Translations under genes and position numbers: made by a program | The notes under the pieces: generated by a model | Database searches by the model: none | Seen by the model: only the letters and a program-made list of their open reading frames with translations | Told to the model about the DNA's origin: nothing | DNA from: Ligustrum vulgare | Lineage: Eukaryota > Streptophyta > Magnoliopsida > Lamiales > Oleaceae | Assembly: GCA_963555705.1 (NCBI GenBank) | Contig: OY743174.1 | Location: forward strand, 24,741,608-24,805,607 | DNA: 64,000 nt | Direction of reading: 5' to 3' | Shown here: positions 24,290-35,203 of the stretch, piece by piece | Numbering within the stretch: position 1 is the first letter of the stretch | Layout of the letters: each line of letters begins with the position of its first letter

Positions 24290-25084
24290 ATGTCTGTCAA
24301 GTACGACGTGGAGAAATTTGATGGAAGAATTAATTTTGGCTTGTGGCAAGTACAAGTCAAGGATATTTTAATTCAAACGGGTCTGCACAAAGCTTTGAAA
24401 GGAAAACCAACCGAGAGTTCTGACAAAGGAAAAGAAAAAGAAACCGAATCCAGCAAGATTGATGAAGATTGGGAAGATTCGGATTTGAGAGCTGCTAGTA
24501 CAATACGACTTTGTTTGGCCAAGAATGTTCTTGAAAATATTCATGGGATATCTGCTGCTAAGGAACTTTGGGAAAAACTGGAAGAGTTGTATCAGACGAA
24601 GAACTTGTCAAATCGCTTGTATCTGAAGGAACAGTTTCATTCGTTGAGAATGAGCACAGGTACAAAAATCTCCGACCATCTTAGTGTTCTTAACGGGATT
24701 GTTTCTGAACTGGAATCTATTGGATTCAAAGTTGAAGATGAGGATAAAGCGTTGAGGCTCATCTGGTCTCTTCCATCCACGTTTGAGCATATCAAGCCGA
24801 TTTTGATGTACGGGAAGGAAACGGTGGACTTTGCAGAAATTACAAGTAAGTTGATCTCTGAAGAACGGAGATTGGGTGGAGGTGATAATTCATCTGGAAA
24901 TAATTTGCTTGTTACTGAAAAGTGGAAGAGGGGTAACTCCATGAAGAAGAAAGTTGTATGTTGGAACTGTGGACAATCCGGTTACGTAAGACGAAATTGT
25001 CCAAAAGGTGGAGCAGACTCGGCTGACTGCTCAAAGGTGGACAATGCGACTCTCCTGGTGGAGGGCGGTGATGATGTACTATGA
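24290..25084 (+). CDS. gag: Copia-type Gag protein, 264 aa
   Basis: One open frame. The N-terminus has FDGRINFGLWQVQVKDIL, the start of DUF4219/UBN2-type plant Copia Gag, followed by the helical capsid region (LWEKLEELYQTKNLSNRL). The C-terminus has a zinc knuckle that reads CWNCGQSGYVRRNC, so the zinc-binding His is replaced by Tyr. The protein would package RNA in virus-like particles, but the missing ligand should weaken nucleic-acid binding. The ATG at 24290 lies 50 nt after the primer site and gives the usual Gag start. Sequence 25085-25445 downstream is not coding. Confidence 0.85.
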   Translation: MSVKYDVEKFDGRINFGLWQVQVKDILIQTGLHKALKGKPTESSDKGKEKETESSKIDEDWEDSDLRAASTIRLCLAKNVLENIHGISAAKELWEKLEELYQTKNLSNRLYLKEQFHSLRMSTGTKISDHLSVLNGIVSELESIGFKVEDEDKALRLIWSLPSTFEHIKPILMYGKETVDFAEITSKLISEERRLGGGDNSSGNNLLVTEKWKRGNSMKKKVVCWNCGQSGYVRRNCPKGGADSADCSKVDNATLLVEGGDDVL

Positions 25085-25445
25085 GTAGGATGTGACATCC
25101 TCATGGCATGATGCCAGTTGCCATGATAGAGGATGTGTTCTTACTGGCGGGTGCATGTGTTCGCACACAGCATTGGTTTGACTTGGATGCAAGGTGTGTG
25201 GTTGAATTGATGTCGATGACTGATGAGCTTCCATGGAAAATCAAACAATGGGAGTTGCACCATAAGTTTTCAGCAATTTTGTTTTCGACATGAGCCGGTG
25301 AAAAGCTCGGAGTTCGTTGATAATTCTGAGTGATTATACTCATATGGTGGAGTATGGGATCGTCAAAGTGGAAAAAGCTTTCCGTTTACCCAATGATTAA
25401 TTTTGTAATATTTTGGCTCATATGAATTTGTGTCAAGGTGAAGAT

Positions 25446-25983
25446 TGTTGGGATATTTGACCCAAATTAAGAATGAGAATATCTTGGACAATTTCTTTCC
25501 ATATTAAAGTGGTTAACTTGGAGACCAAGTTAAATGTGATAAGGAAAATAAAAGACTTTATTTTGGTATTCTACTTCAATAAGGAAACTTACTTGAACAC
25601 GAATTCTACATATTCTAGGGGTTGTTTTTACCTATAAATATGTGTATTAGGGAGCCATAATATCGTGAATCTTATGTGAGACTAATTAGAGAGAATTGGA
25701 GAGCTTTATCTTTGTAGTTTCTTGTGAACTCTTTGTGGGATAATTCAAAGGGTAGAAACTTGGGTTAAATAGAAGTTTATTATTAGTATTTTCTCTGTAG
25801 TCTATGGGATTGGGTTGGTGAGTGAAAGTCTATATAATTGTAACAATTTATTATATAGTGAAAGACTTTGGTGATCTGAAAATTTTACGTTGTTGTTATT
25901 ATTTTCTTGTTACTCGATTAATTCTTGAACATCAAAAGATCATGTGGGTTAAAGAAGGGGGAATCAACGTTTAATTCCCAACA
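25446..25983 (+). repeat. 3' LTR of the gag-only element
   Basis: 538 bp, about 98% identical by eye to 23699-24236. It follows a purine-rich CAAGGTGAAGAT, the likely polypurine tract. Confidence 0.93.
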
Positions 25984-26206
25984 AAAATTGCCAAACATGA
26001 AAAGCACTGATCCACATCTTTGTGTCTTCACCTCTTGCCTTCACAGGTCGTTTGCCTTTTTGGCCTTGGTTTAATGAAAAAAGTAAAACTAATTAATAAA
26101 ACTAATCTATTTACATCTACGTTTATTTACATCTACAATCTATCAACGTCTACAATATATAAAAATGGTGGATAGAGAAGAAACTTTTGAATTCCTATTT
26201 TATCAT

Positions 26207-26380
26207 TGTTATAAACTAAAGAGAAAAAGAGAGAAAAGTAGAGACACCAATAAACTTGTGTATTCTATTATGAACCAGAGTCCCATATATATAGGGAAAG
26301 AAAGGGATAAACAAAGTAATTATAACTAGAGTTTTAGGGGTACAACTGTCATTCACTAATACAATATAATATTTACAACA
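26207..26380 (-). repeat. LTR (3' in sense) of the hairpin-rich element
   Basis: 174 bp, paired with 31819-31992; about 95% identical by eye. Confidence 0.9.
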
Positions 26381-26390
26381 CTCCCCTTGA
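26381..26390 (-). promoter_or_regulatory. Polypurine tract of the hairpin-rich element
   Basis: On the minus strand TCAAGGGGAG abuts the LTR. Related purine runs (AGGGGGAGT) recur near 26582, 26812 and 27022. Confidence 0.8.
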
Positions 26391-26415
26391 ATGACATTTA
26401 ATATTACAAAATATC

Positions 26416-27035
26416 TGTCTCGTTAAAACCTTGTTTGATAAAAATACAATGGGACAAAAATATCAAACAGAGGAAAAATAGTACAGTTGTTTTTGGAGTA
26501 TTAAGATGAATGCCGCCTCATTAAAACTTCGCCAGGAAAATCCAATGGGACAAAACCTTGGCTAAGGAAAAAGAGTACAACTACTCCCCCTTAGTGTTGA
26601 TCGTTGTAAATCATCAAGTTGATGTATCCCAATCTTGTGAACTGGTTTATTGAATGTAGATGTTGATAGTACTTTTGTAGATAAATCGGCTTCATTGTCA
26701 CTTGAGTGAATTTGTTGAAAATTCTGGAGTCTTTTGATGCTGTCTCGTTAAAACCTTGTCAGAAAAACCCAGTGGGAAAAAAACCCGAACGAAGGAAAAT
26801 GAGTACAGCTACTCCCCCTAATTCAATATGTGTTGAATCATCCATATAGTTACTCCCTCTGATTCAATCTCTATTGAATCATTCATATCTTGATCTTTTC
26901 AGGAGTTTCGTATAAGAGAGTATATCAATAGATATTGATGACAGCTACCTCATTAAAAACCTTGCCAGGAAAACCCTGTGGGACAAAACATCGGCTAAGG
27001 AAAAAAGAGTGTAGCGTATATTAGCTCCCCCTCAT
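26416..27035. repeat. Four dispersed copies of a 70-85 bp repeat
   Basis: Copies at about 26416-26485, 26515-26592, 26742-26825 and 26947-27035 share the order TC(A/G)TTAAAA(A)CCTTG, CCAGGAAAA(T/C)CC, (A/T)GTGGGACAAAA, CTAAGGAAAAA, GAGT. Three end in a CTCCCCC run. It is non-coding and lies next to the polypurine tract in the sense 3' region. Confidence 0.85.
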
Positions 27036-27300
27036 GGGAACATTACAGTTATATTGATACTGCACATAATTATTTCAACTGTAAATCGGTACAATATCGA
27101 ATGTGTTTACTAAGCATTTATAAATAACACATATCTGATATCTGATATTATTTGTTCTTTGAATATATTCAATATTTCCAATCATTTGAACATGCTGCAT
27201 CGAGCCATATTCTATAATCAATATTATCAATGCATTTAATGCAGTTCTAAAATTTGGAAGTGACTTATTCACTTCACTGAACAATTAACTTATTCACTTT

Positions 27301-27577
27301 AGGTGAATAATTAACCATGAATTTGAATTTGAAAATCAATTGCCACGATTTTTATTCACAATAATGGTACATCTCAATTTCAACACTTTGTCATATAGAG
27401 TTATTTGTACCATTCTTCATGTAATCTAATCACATTCTTCAGGTGAATAATTAACCATGAATTTGAATTTGAAAATCAATTGCCACGATTTTTATTCACA
27501 GTAATGGTACATCTCAATTTTAACACTTTGTCATATAGAGTTATTTGTACCATTCTTCATGTAATCTAATCACATTC
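27301..27577. repeat. Tandem duplication of about 140 bp
   Basis: Units 27301-27440 and 27441-27577 both begin AGGTGAATAATTAACCATG and end CTAATCACATT, and are almost identical, so this duplication is recent. It is internal to the hairpin-rich element. Confidence 0.9.
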
Positions 27578-28163
27578 CATTGGAAATTGAATCTATTCAA
27601 GGTATATTAAATATTCAGATCGCAAAGTATATGTATACTTTGATCAAACAAGTTTCTTAAAAACTTGAATTATATATTTCAAATATATTTAATCCTTCAA
27701 TGATTATACTGTATGCTTCAAGCATCGTATATGTTTCACATTGCAATTATCAAATTGCTACCACCAAATTTAAGTCGTGAAACTTTAGATAGGTAACGAT
27801 TCCTATATTTCAAATAGATTTTCTCTAATTATTTCACCGCAATCCCAAAGTATCGAGGTATTGATTACCCTTTTTAATCTCACTCATTGGTACTTCAAAG
27901 AATACTCCCAACGTACCGAGTTGATGATCATACATTTTGATATCACTCATTGGTACATCAAAGAGCGCAAGCTAGTAATCAGAGTAAATCATTTTTCATT
28001 ATATATACATTTCTAATAATCATATATTTATAGGCACTTATTATGCATTTTCAGGCAAATAAAATATTGTATCTATGCCAGATCTTTGAAACATTCGTTG
28101 CGCAACAAGTCGTGTATTACGACTATACCTATAGGTATTTTATTGACTTTACACTTTTATGCG

Positions 28164-31100
28164 TTTGGACTTCAGGTCCCAAAACTTCAGGTTTTGTAGT
28201 AAGTTTAATTTAGCTTGAATGCATACTTTTGCCAACTATTTTTATGTCGATTTTTTTCAACATATTTTCTTTTATTATCCTCGCTATCATTCAAATTATG
28301 ATGCGGCTAGCTTCGCAATTTGCTTTTGCATAAGTGCTTTAAAAAGTGTGTCGACACAATTATCATCTTAATTTGATTTCTTTCCCCACAAGACATAACT
28401 ATAGAGATCTCAATTTTCAATATTTCAAGTATTTGAACATCTTCTGGAGATTTACAATTAATTATGTCAATAAATACTCTCTCACGAGTATATGCCTCCT
28501 CAATAAGACCATTATAATCATTTGCTCTATTTTTATTTATTTGGGGATCTTTATTCGAATAAAATATCGCTACGCTTCAGGCGTGCTACATATCAATATA
28601 AGATAGAGCATGAGATTTTATTAATCTCTTATGCATCTTGTAATTATGTTATCTTTGAACGATTCGTTCATATTTTCAATCGAACTTCTGGTTCGTATTA
28701 TTAATCACGAGGATATATATAACATAATATGATGCATTTGTTTGATTTTAAGCTATTCTCCCTAATGTTGAGAAAATTGCCCAATCAAATTGACAATAAC
28801 TTTTTTTTTCGACGTTGTAAAATATCACCCATTTGGGATATATGTTTAAACAACGCATTTTTCTCAACATTCTTTATTTCCCATATCAGTGCATTGTGGT
28901 GGATCAATTGCACTATTAAAAAATTATATGGAAAAATTAGGCTCTAACCATAAGCCAATTATAATAGGGAGAACTATGATATTGACATGATGCGTAATAG
29001 AATTTCCTAAACAAAAAGGGAAGTATTTTGTTCTCAATTAAATTAATTGGAGGCGTTTAACAAACAAAAATGTTAAACTATTTATCGACATCCCAACTAA
29101 CACTTCTTAAAATGTTGAGATTCGTGTCCACTAGCATTATCAAGACACATTCTTGATTATATAATCTGAAAATTATGCTCATAATTCATAATTTGAGCAA
29201 TAATTTCGCAAACTTCAGGTTGCGAACACCATTCAATCATCTAGTACATGTATCAAATCTATTAGATACAAATAATATTTAGATGATCAACGTGGATGAT
29301 GATGGGTTCCCATTTATCACCCCAATTAATTTTCAGAAATATAGGAAATTTAATCCCTATTTTAGCTAGTGATAATGAAAATTTTCATGAAAGAGAACAA
29401 ACATCATATATGATTGAATTGAAGAATCTTCTGATTTTTCATTGAGTATCAATTTTAATTTCACATCATTATTGATCCAGTGATGGTCTAACTGGTCATA
29501 CCAAATAATAAAATTAAATTGAACTTCTGGTTCAATATAAGATATAATCATATATTATTCAAGTAGTCAAACTAATCAATGTCCTTATGACATAAGTTAT
29601 ATGTTTTCCTTTAGGGATAAATATGAACTCAAATGAGATATTTTTCGAAACAATGCTACTTCAAAAAGCACTTTTTATTACTCATTCAAAAATCAATATG
29701 TCAATATTCTTCCGAAATATTGTAATATCAAATTAATAACACATCTCATAATATTGGGCTCTTCGAGAGCAAATTATATTCCAATAGTATATTTCATATG
29801 AGATAAAATTATGATTCTTCAGGAATCATCACAACTATATATTAGACTACATCATAATAATCTTCTGAATTATTAATAAATTCGAATTTCTTTGCGAAAA
29901 AGAATCCAATATTTATCACTTGAGTAATAAAATAATATTCTTCTAGAATATTGAAATGTAGCAATAACGCAATATTTTTCTGGAATATTGATTCGAATCT
30001 CATTCAATTATAACAATAATTGATATCTATTGTGCAATTTAAGAGCAAAATAACGAATTATTCTTCTGGAATAATTATATTGCTAAATTTGCAATTCTTC
30101 AAGTATAATAAGTCAATATTCTTTTGGAATATTGATATTAATTATTCATTCTTCCTTTCAAGCCAACAATATTTGTGCTTTACACGAGTGACATTAAAAT
30201 ATTCTTCTGGAATATTTATCTAACGTGGGTTGTGTTTATTCGAGAACACCAACATCATATTCGTTTAAAACATATTTTAAATTATGCTTCTTCAAGAGCA
30301 TTGGATCAATATTCTTCTGAAATATTGAAATTGTAATGTAATGCTCGTGACGAGCAAGTAATATTCTTCTAGAATACTACTATTGTTGTCCTACTTCGTG
30401 AGCAATAATATGATACATTATTAAATCAGAATTTATGAATGAACATCTACAAATATTTAATCATCTTAAAGAATATTAATTACCATATAAACATAGTATG
30501 AATTTATATATAAAAATGAATTACCAAACATATATCAGGAAAAAGAATCTTCATATATAGAAGTTAACAAAATTGACTAAATCATTTATCAATATGCAAA
30601 AGATACTAAACATGCACGTGAATTCCATATATAAAAATTAGATATATAACTAATTTATAGTAGAATCAAATCTAATAATGTATTTGAGAATTTAAAATAA
30701 CGTAGTGATTTTCAATGACAAAATTGAAAGAGCAAAAAATAATAACAATAATAATTTGCTGGAACAATATATACTTTAACGAATTTATTTCGATTCTTCC
30801 AAAAGAAATAATAAATCAATATTCTTCTAGAATATTGAAAATCATAATTCATGCTCTTTAGGAGCAAATAACATCATTCTAGGATATTAATTATAATGTT
30901 GTACTACTTCAGGAGTAACAACAAATTATGTATAATAGACAAATTTACAATTAATAGTTTTCTGGAATATTAATTATTTATTGCGTTACTTCAAAAGCAA
31001 TAACGAATTATTCTTTTGGAATAATTATAAATCTAAAATTGCTATTATTCAAGAATAAAATGTCAATATTCTTCGATATATATGCTACTTCGGGAGCATG

Positions 31101-31391
31101 TTGTATTTTTCTATTATTTCTTCAATAATAGGTCAAATATTCTTCTAGAATATTGATAATTATAATTTATGCTCTTCTGGAGCAAATAATAATCTTTCTT
31201 AAACATTATAAAGTTGTGCTACTTCAGGAGTAACAACAAACTATTCATGATAGTCATATTAATATTCTTCTGGAATATTAATTATATACAGTTGCACTAC
31301 TTCAGGAGCAACAACAAATTATTTATGATAGTCATATTAATATTCTTCTGGAATATTAATTATACAGTTGCGCTACTTCAGGAGTAACAAC
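28164..31391. repeat. Array of about 30 hairpins with conserved TTCWG loop and variable stems
   Basis: Each unit is a 4-10 bp stem around a five-base loop, usually TTCTG or TTCAG, closed by C-G. Clear examples: 28181-28195 (AAAAC/GTTTT), 28572-28584 (ACGC/GCGT), 28681-28695 (CGAAC/GTTCG), 29205-29226, 29518-29536 (ATTGAAC/GTTCAAT), 29811-29829 (ATGATTC/GAATCAT), 29934-29952, 30056-30076 (AATTATTC/GAATAATT), 30113-30135, 30197-30217, 30816-30838, 30852-30866 (TGCTC/GAGCA), 31006-31026, 31136-31154, 31170-31184, 31258-31282, 31336-31360. Stems differ but both sides change together. Loop variants include TTCTA, TTTTG, TTCGA and TTCGG. On the sense (minus) strand the loop reads CWGAA. Confidence 0.85.
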
Positions 31392-31804
31392 GTAATTCAT
31401 TAAACACGCGTAATATGTAAAATACATATGTGAATAACGCATCAACTAAACATTAAAATATGGCACAAAATTTATGTAATTCGGAAACATTAATTGAATT
31501 TGGAAAAGATAGAAGAATCAATTGAAAAATATGGACGCAATTCAACAATTAACAAAACAATCACGCAACCCAATGAATGATTGTGATTTGAAATGAATTG
31601 AATTAAGATTTTTAATTGAATTGGATTCAGATTATGCAGGAACTGATTTGGAATTGTAATGATTTGGACTAAAAAAGAATCAAGCTCCATGAATCAGATT
31701 CGCATTGATGCAGTTAAAAAGATTCATGTGTTATCAAATTAATTTTGATACACATGACAGATGATTATAGCTAAAAAAAATTACCTTCTAATAATTTTAG
31801 AGAA

Positions 31805-31818
31805 TCGTGCTGATAACG
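31805..31818 (-). promoter_or_regulatory. Primer-binding site matching the tRNA-Ile anticodon arm
   Basis: Immediately inside the sense 5' LTR the minus strand reads CGTTATCAGCACGA. Its complement TCGTGCTGATAACG matches positions 27-40 of plant cytosolic tRNA-Ile(AAU) as I recall it, with G at position 34, where the tRNA carries inosine. An internal 'half-tRNA' primer is known for Drosophila copia (from tRNA-iMet). The tRNA alignment is from memory. Confidence 0.6.
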
Positions 31819-31992
31819 TGTTATAAACTAGAGAGAAAAAGAGAGAAAAGTAGAGACACCAATAAACTTGTGTATTCTATTATGAATCAGAGCCCCATAT
31901 ATATAGGGGAAGAAATGGATATACAAAGTAATTATAACTAGGGTTTTAGGTGTACAACTGTCATTCACTAATACAATATAATATTTACAACA
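31819..31992 (-). repeat. LTR (5' in sense) of the hairpin-rich element
   Basis: 174 bp; pairs with 26207-26380 and is followed by target duplication ATCAT. Confidence 0.9.
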
Positions 31993-32131
31993 ATCATCAT
32001 ATATTTAGTTATAGACTCGTTTTATATGTACCTCCTTATTTAATAACATTAAATAATTCATTACATTTTATAAAGCAATTTACAAAATTATAATATAATT
32101 TCATATTATTATTTCTCATTTATTTAGTTTA

Positions 32132-32169
<38 letters not shown>

Positions 32170-33014
32170 TAAAAGTGTTGATGAGTGTGGAAAACTTTTG
32201 ATTCTCCATTTTAATCTTAAATTGTTATGTTTTAGGTCAATATTATGTTTAAAATTTAATTCATTTTCATTAAATATTATTAATTATTATATTAATCTAC
32301 AATATATTTAAATATTTTTATCTTTTGTCAATAACACTCTTAAATTCTTATTAAAACCATTAATTAATTCATAAGAAAAAAATTATTCTTTAATTATATT
32401 ATAATTAAGAATATAAATAAATAATTTCAAAACTAAAATTTTGGTTTAAACTTACATTTTTTATTAAAAAATATGCTCCTAAATTAACATGATTTGTCTA
32501 TGCACAATATTTTTCTTGTTTTTTTTTTACAATTTATTATAAATATTTTATAAATTAATTTTCAATTTATCTAATATTTTATTATGTCATATTATCTCTG
32601 ATATCATTATTAATTTTGCATGTTAAACGTGTGTGCGCGCGTGTCGATTCTTCGTTGATTTTTTTCAATAAAATATTAGTTTTTAAAAATTTGCAGAAAA
32701 TTTACAATTCAATTTATCTTTTAACAATATCAATTATTTCAACTACTTTTGAAAACAGTAGTAATACTTCAAAAAAATCACACGTGTCATTCATCATTTA
32801 CATAAACGTGCGAAACACGTGCTCACTACTAGTAGTAACTATAAAAGCATTCAACAAACTTGCAAAGCCCAATATTTTTTGAATTATGCGGAGACGGGTG
32901 AGGCATGTGGAGTCATGGGTGAGGATAGAGGCATAAGCGGTCCGATTTCACTAGTTTTTGATAGATTTTGAAACCAAACCGTTTAAATCGATTTTAAAAA
33001 AATTTAAACATAAA

Positions 33015-33930
33015 TCAAATTCCAAGATTCCTTCTATTCACGTGGTTTCTAAACATCAAAAATTTGCATTTTTTCACACTAGGTGGTCATAATTAGCTAG
33101 GTCTGCCTCAAACAATTAATGGTAAGCGGTTCCCTAATTCATGCATTTTGTATCAAAGTCTCAATCAACAAGCTTATACCAAGTATTTTTTTTTGTTAAA
33201 TAATGGACGACTTTTTCTTTTTATATCTATGTCTTTTACCATCTTTGTGCAGAGCTTTTCATGCTTACTTTTTATATGACCCCTATAGCGAGTTTTAGGT
33301 CGATGGCTCCCAAGTCAGACGACATTAGAACACCAAGTTCAGAGAAGTCCTCAGACTTAATTACTCGAGTCATAAATGCTTAAGCATAAAAGTTAAAGAT
33401 GTTTTATTATCTTATGTTCCACTCTCCGTACTTACTTTCTAATTGACCCCTATAGGAAGTTTTAGGTCAATGATTTTTAAGCCAGACGACTTTAGAACAC
33501 CAGGTTTGAAAGACCCTTCAAACTTAATTACTCGAGTCAAAAAGTCTTTTGAAGAGTAGAATAAGATCTTCAGCATTTTTCTGTTTTTATGCTTGCAATG
33601 GTTTATACCCGTTGACCAAGACCTCTTCAACCAATGATACCTCTTAGGAACTACAGACCCTTAAAAGTTCAAGCCTACTTTCACCACTTCTTCCCACCCC
33701 CAAACTGCTCTTGAGCAAGTTTAGATTCTAAGTTTTAAAGGTTGTGATGTCTCTAGATCTAAGTTTAGGGACTAATAGTCATTTCTACGTTAAAAGGTAC
33801 ATAATACTTGCCTCACACGTGTTAAATAAATTCATACACAAGTATTTATCCAATAATGACTATGTGCGTAATGGTGATAAAATCTAGCAGGTGGTAACTA
33901 GTTCAAAAGAATTACAAGTTTTCATGTTGT
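33015..33930. repeat. Block B, copy of block A
   Basis: Copy of 21371-22296 in the same orientation, lying exactly at the inner edge of the left arm. The left junction shares TCAAAT and the right shares CATGTTGT with the source. It has no terminal repeats or target duplication, so it did not arrive as a transposon. Confidence 0.9.
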
Positions 33931-35203
33931 GGACGGTTTGGCAGGCTTCAACGCTGCTTCTAGGCTATGTGGAGTACGGCTTGAAATATTCACAGAGGAA
34001 ATTAACCTAATTATTATATTTTAAAAAAATAAGTAATAATTACATTAAGCCCCTGTTTGGGAAATCGGATTTTTAACGAATTTTGATAAAAATTAATGAG
34101 ATATGTAGTTAAAAAGTTGTGGAATTCATAAAATATATGGTTGTTATTAATTGTTAACTTTGACTTTGATAAAAATTTGATTTTTTATCCAAAACAAACA
34201 AGCTCAAATAATTTAATACACTTTTAACATAAAAATTAACTTTTAACAATGTAATGTAATTAATACGTTCCAAAACCCCAAAACCCAAACCAGTATTCTA
34301 GTTCTAGAAATAAAGATACCAGAAAATTCTCAAGAGACCTTCCTCACCTAGGACTGTGAGCATATACCGTCAAATCGAAATCGTATTTTAGTAACAGTGG
34401 ATCGATGTCACACGGACCCGTCAACGAGATGATTTTGAACCGAACCAATCGAGAATGATTTGGTTTAGGATTGAAATTTTTAATTATGGTTTGAAACCAA
34501 TCCGGATTGGTGAAAAAATATATAAAAAATAAGGACATTTTTTAAAAATTCGGTCAATATGTCAAATTCAATAATTATATGGGTATTCTTGTTAATTTCT
34601 ATTACATTTATTAACCAATTAGATAATTATTGTATTTGAAAATTCAAATAAATCCAATAGTCTCTATCCAAATATTTGATGAATGGTTTAAGTTTGTAAC
34701 AACAAACAACGATAATCTTATATAAGTGTTATTTTTTTGGTCTTATAGACTTGTTTGTAACATTGTCGTAAGTAGTCGTAACTTTGTTTGTAACATCTTA
34801 ACCTAAATTATGGGCAAAATAATATATTGGAATTTTACTTTGATATCGTTTTGATTCAGCCCCTCTTTGGTCATAGAGAAATTGAACGAAATCTTCTTCA
34901 AATTCATTTTCATCCACATATTTCTATGAGAGTCATCACTCTACACATTTTCAACAATTTTTCAGCCATAATTCAAAATTGTCCAATTTCTTTTCCACCA
35001 AAACAAGCTCTTGGTATTTTAATTCATAGTAGATATATTTAGTTTATTTAGATTTATTGTCAATAAAATATAAGTATATACTGAAATCAATGAATTTGGA
35101 AAGGCAAAAAAATATAAGGTGAAATCGACGGTTTAAAATCGGACAAAACAATTAGGTTTAGGTTTGAGTTTTTCTCAAACCGTTCTCAAACAATTTTAAA
35201 TTG
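33931..35203. other. Spacer of the inverted duplication
   Basis: Apart from block B and the MITE at 34049-34205, this AT-rich stretch shows no gene. The open frames at 34344-34538 (-) and 34827-35042 (+) match nothing I know. Confidence 0.5.
34049..34205. mobile_element. Tourist-type MITE, 157 bp
   Basis: Ends GCCCCTGTTTGGGAAATC and, reverse complemented, GAGCTTGTTTGTTTTGGAT. Flanks are TAA on the left (34046-34048) and AAA on the right, a one-base mismatch. Its interior resembles 19190-19290. Confidence 0.5.

Larger units (their letters stand above)
23699..25983 (+). mobile_element. Gag-only Copia derivative (TR-GAG type)
   Basis: The 2285-bp element has 538-bp LTRs (23699-24236, 25446-25983) starting TGTTGGGA and ending TCCCAACA. 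Target duplications are AAAAT (23694-23698, 25984-25988). The iMet primer site TGGTATCAGAGC is at 24239. The LTRs differ at about 11 positions. The 1.2-kb interior encodes gag and nothing of protease, integrase or RT, the architecture described for terminal-repeat retrotransposons with a GAG domain. It must rely on a partner for pol functions. The matching empty site in the right arm is at 36464-36468. Confidence 0.93.
26207..31992 (-). mobile_element. Large non-coding LTR retrotransposon (LARD-like) rich in hairpins
   Basis: The 5786-bp element has 174-bp LTRs (26207-26380, 31819-31992), TGTTATAAACT...TTTACAACA on the + strand, and ATCAT target duplications (26202-26206, 31993-31997). The polypurine tract lies on the left and the primer site on the right, so the sense strand is minus. 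LTRs differ at about 8 positions. The 5.4-kb interior has no ORF over 100 codons and no recognisable pol motif. It carries a dense series of short hairpins, four copies of a polypurine-linked repeat and a 140-bp tandem duplication. The right arm retains the empty site at 36246-36250. It could only move with enzymes supplied in trans. Confidence 0.9.
26132..32832 (+). mobile_element. Non-autonomous Helitron, left-arm copy (split by an LTR element)
   Basis: The 3' end has a hairpin ACGTG-CGAAA-CACGT, then a short spacer and CTAG at 32829-32832 followed by T, the Helitron signature. The 5' end lies in a run of TCTAC motifs; A|TC at 26131/26132 is my best guess. Without the nested LTR element it is about 0.9 kb. 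It carries no Rep/helicase. The same Helitron is in the right arm, and a truncated copy is at about 45485-46870. Confidence 0.7.
23403..33014. repeat. Left arm of a large inverted duplication (with two nested LTR elements)
   Basis: Host segments 23403-23698, 25984-26206 and 31993-33014 together (about 1.54 kb) are the reverse complement of 35204-36757. The arm is interrupted by two LTR elements that the other arm lacks. Its inner edge runs into block B (33015-33930). The arm contains a Helitron (about 26132-32832) and an (ATA)n run near 32139-32170. Confidence 0.9.

Noticed and set aside
28164..31391. CRISPR-like repeat array
   Set aside because: The repeated part is a five-base loop with changing stems and irregular spacing, inside a plant LTR element; there is no constant repeat-spacer structure and no cas gene.
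21806..33630. Matching minus-strand frames at 21806-21997 and 33439-33630 as a gene family
   Set aside because: Explained by the block A/block B duplication; 63 codons with no known motif.
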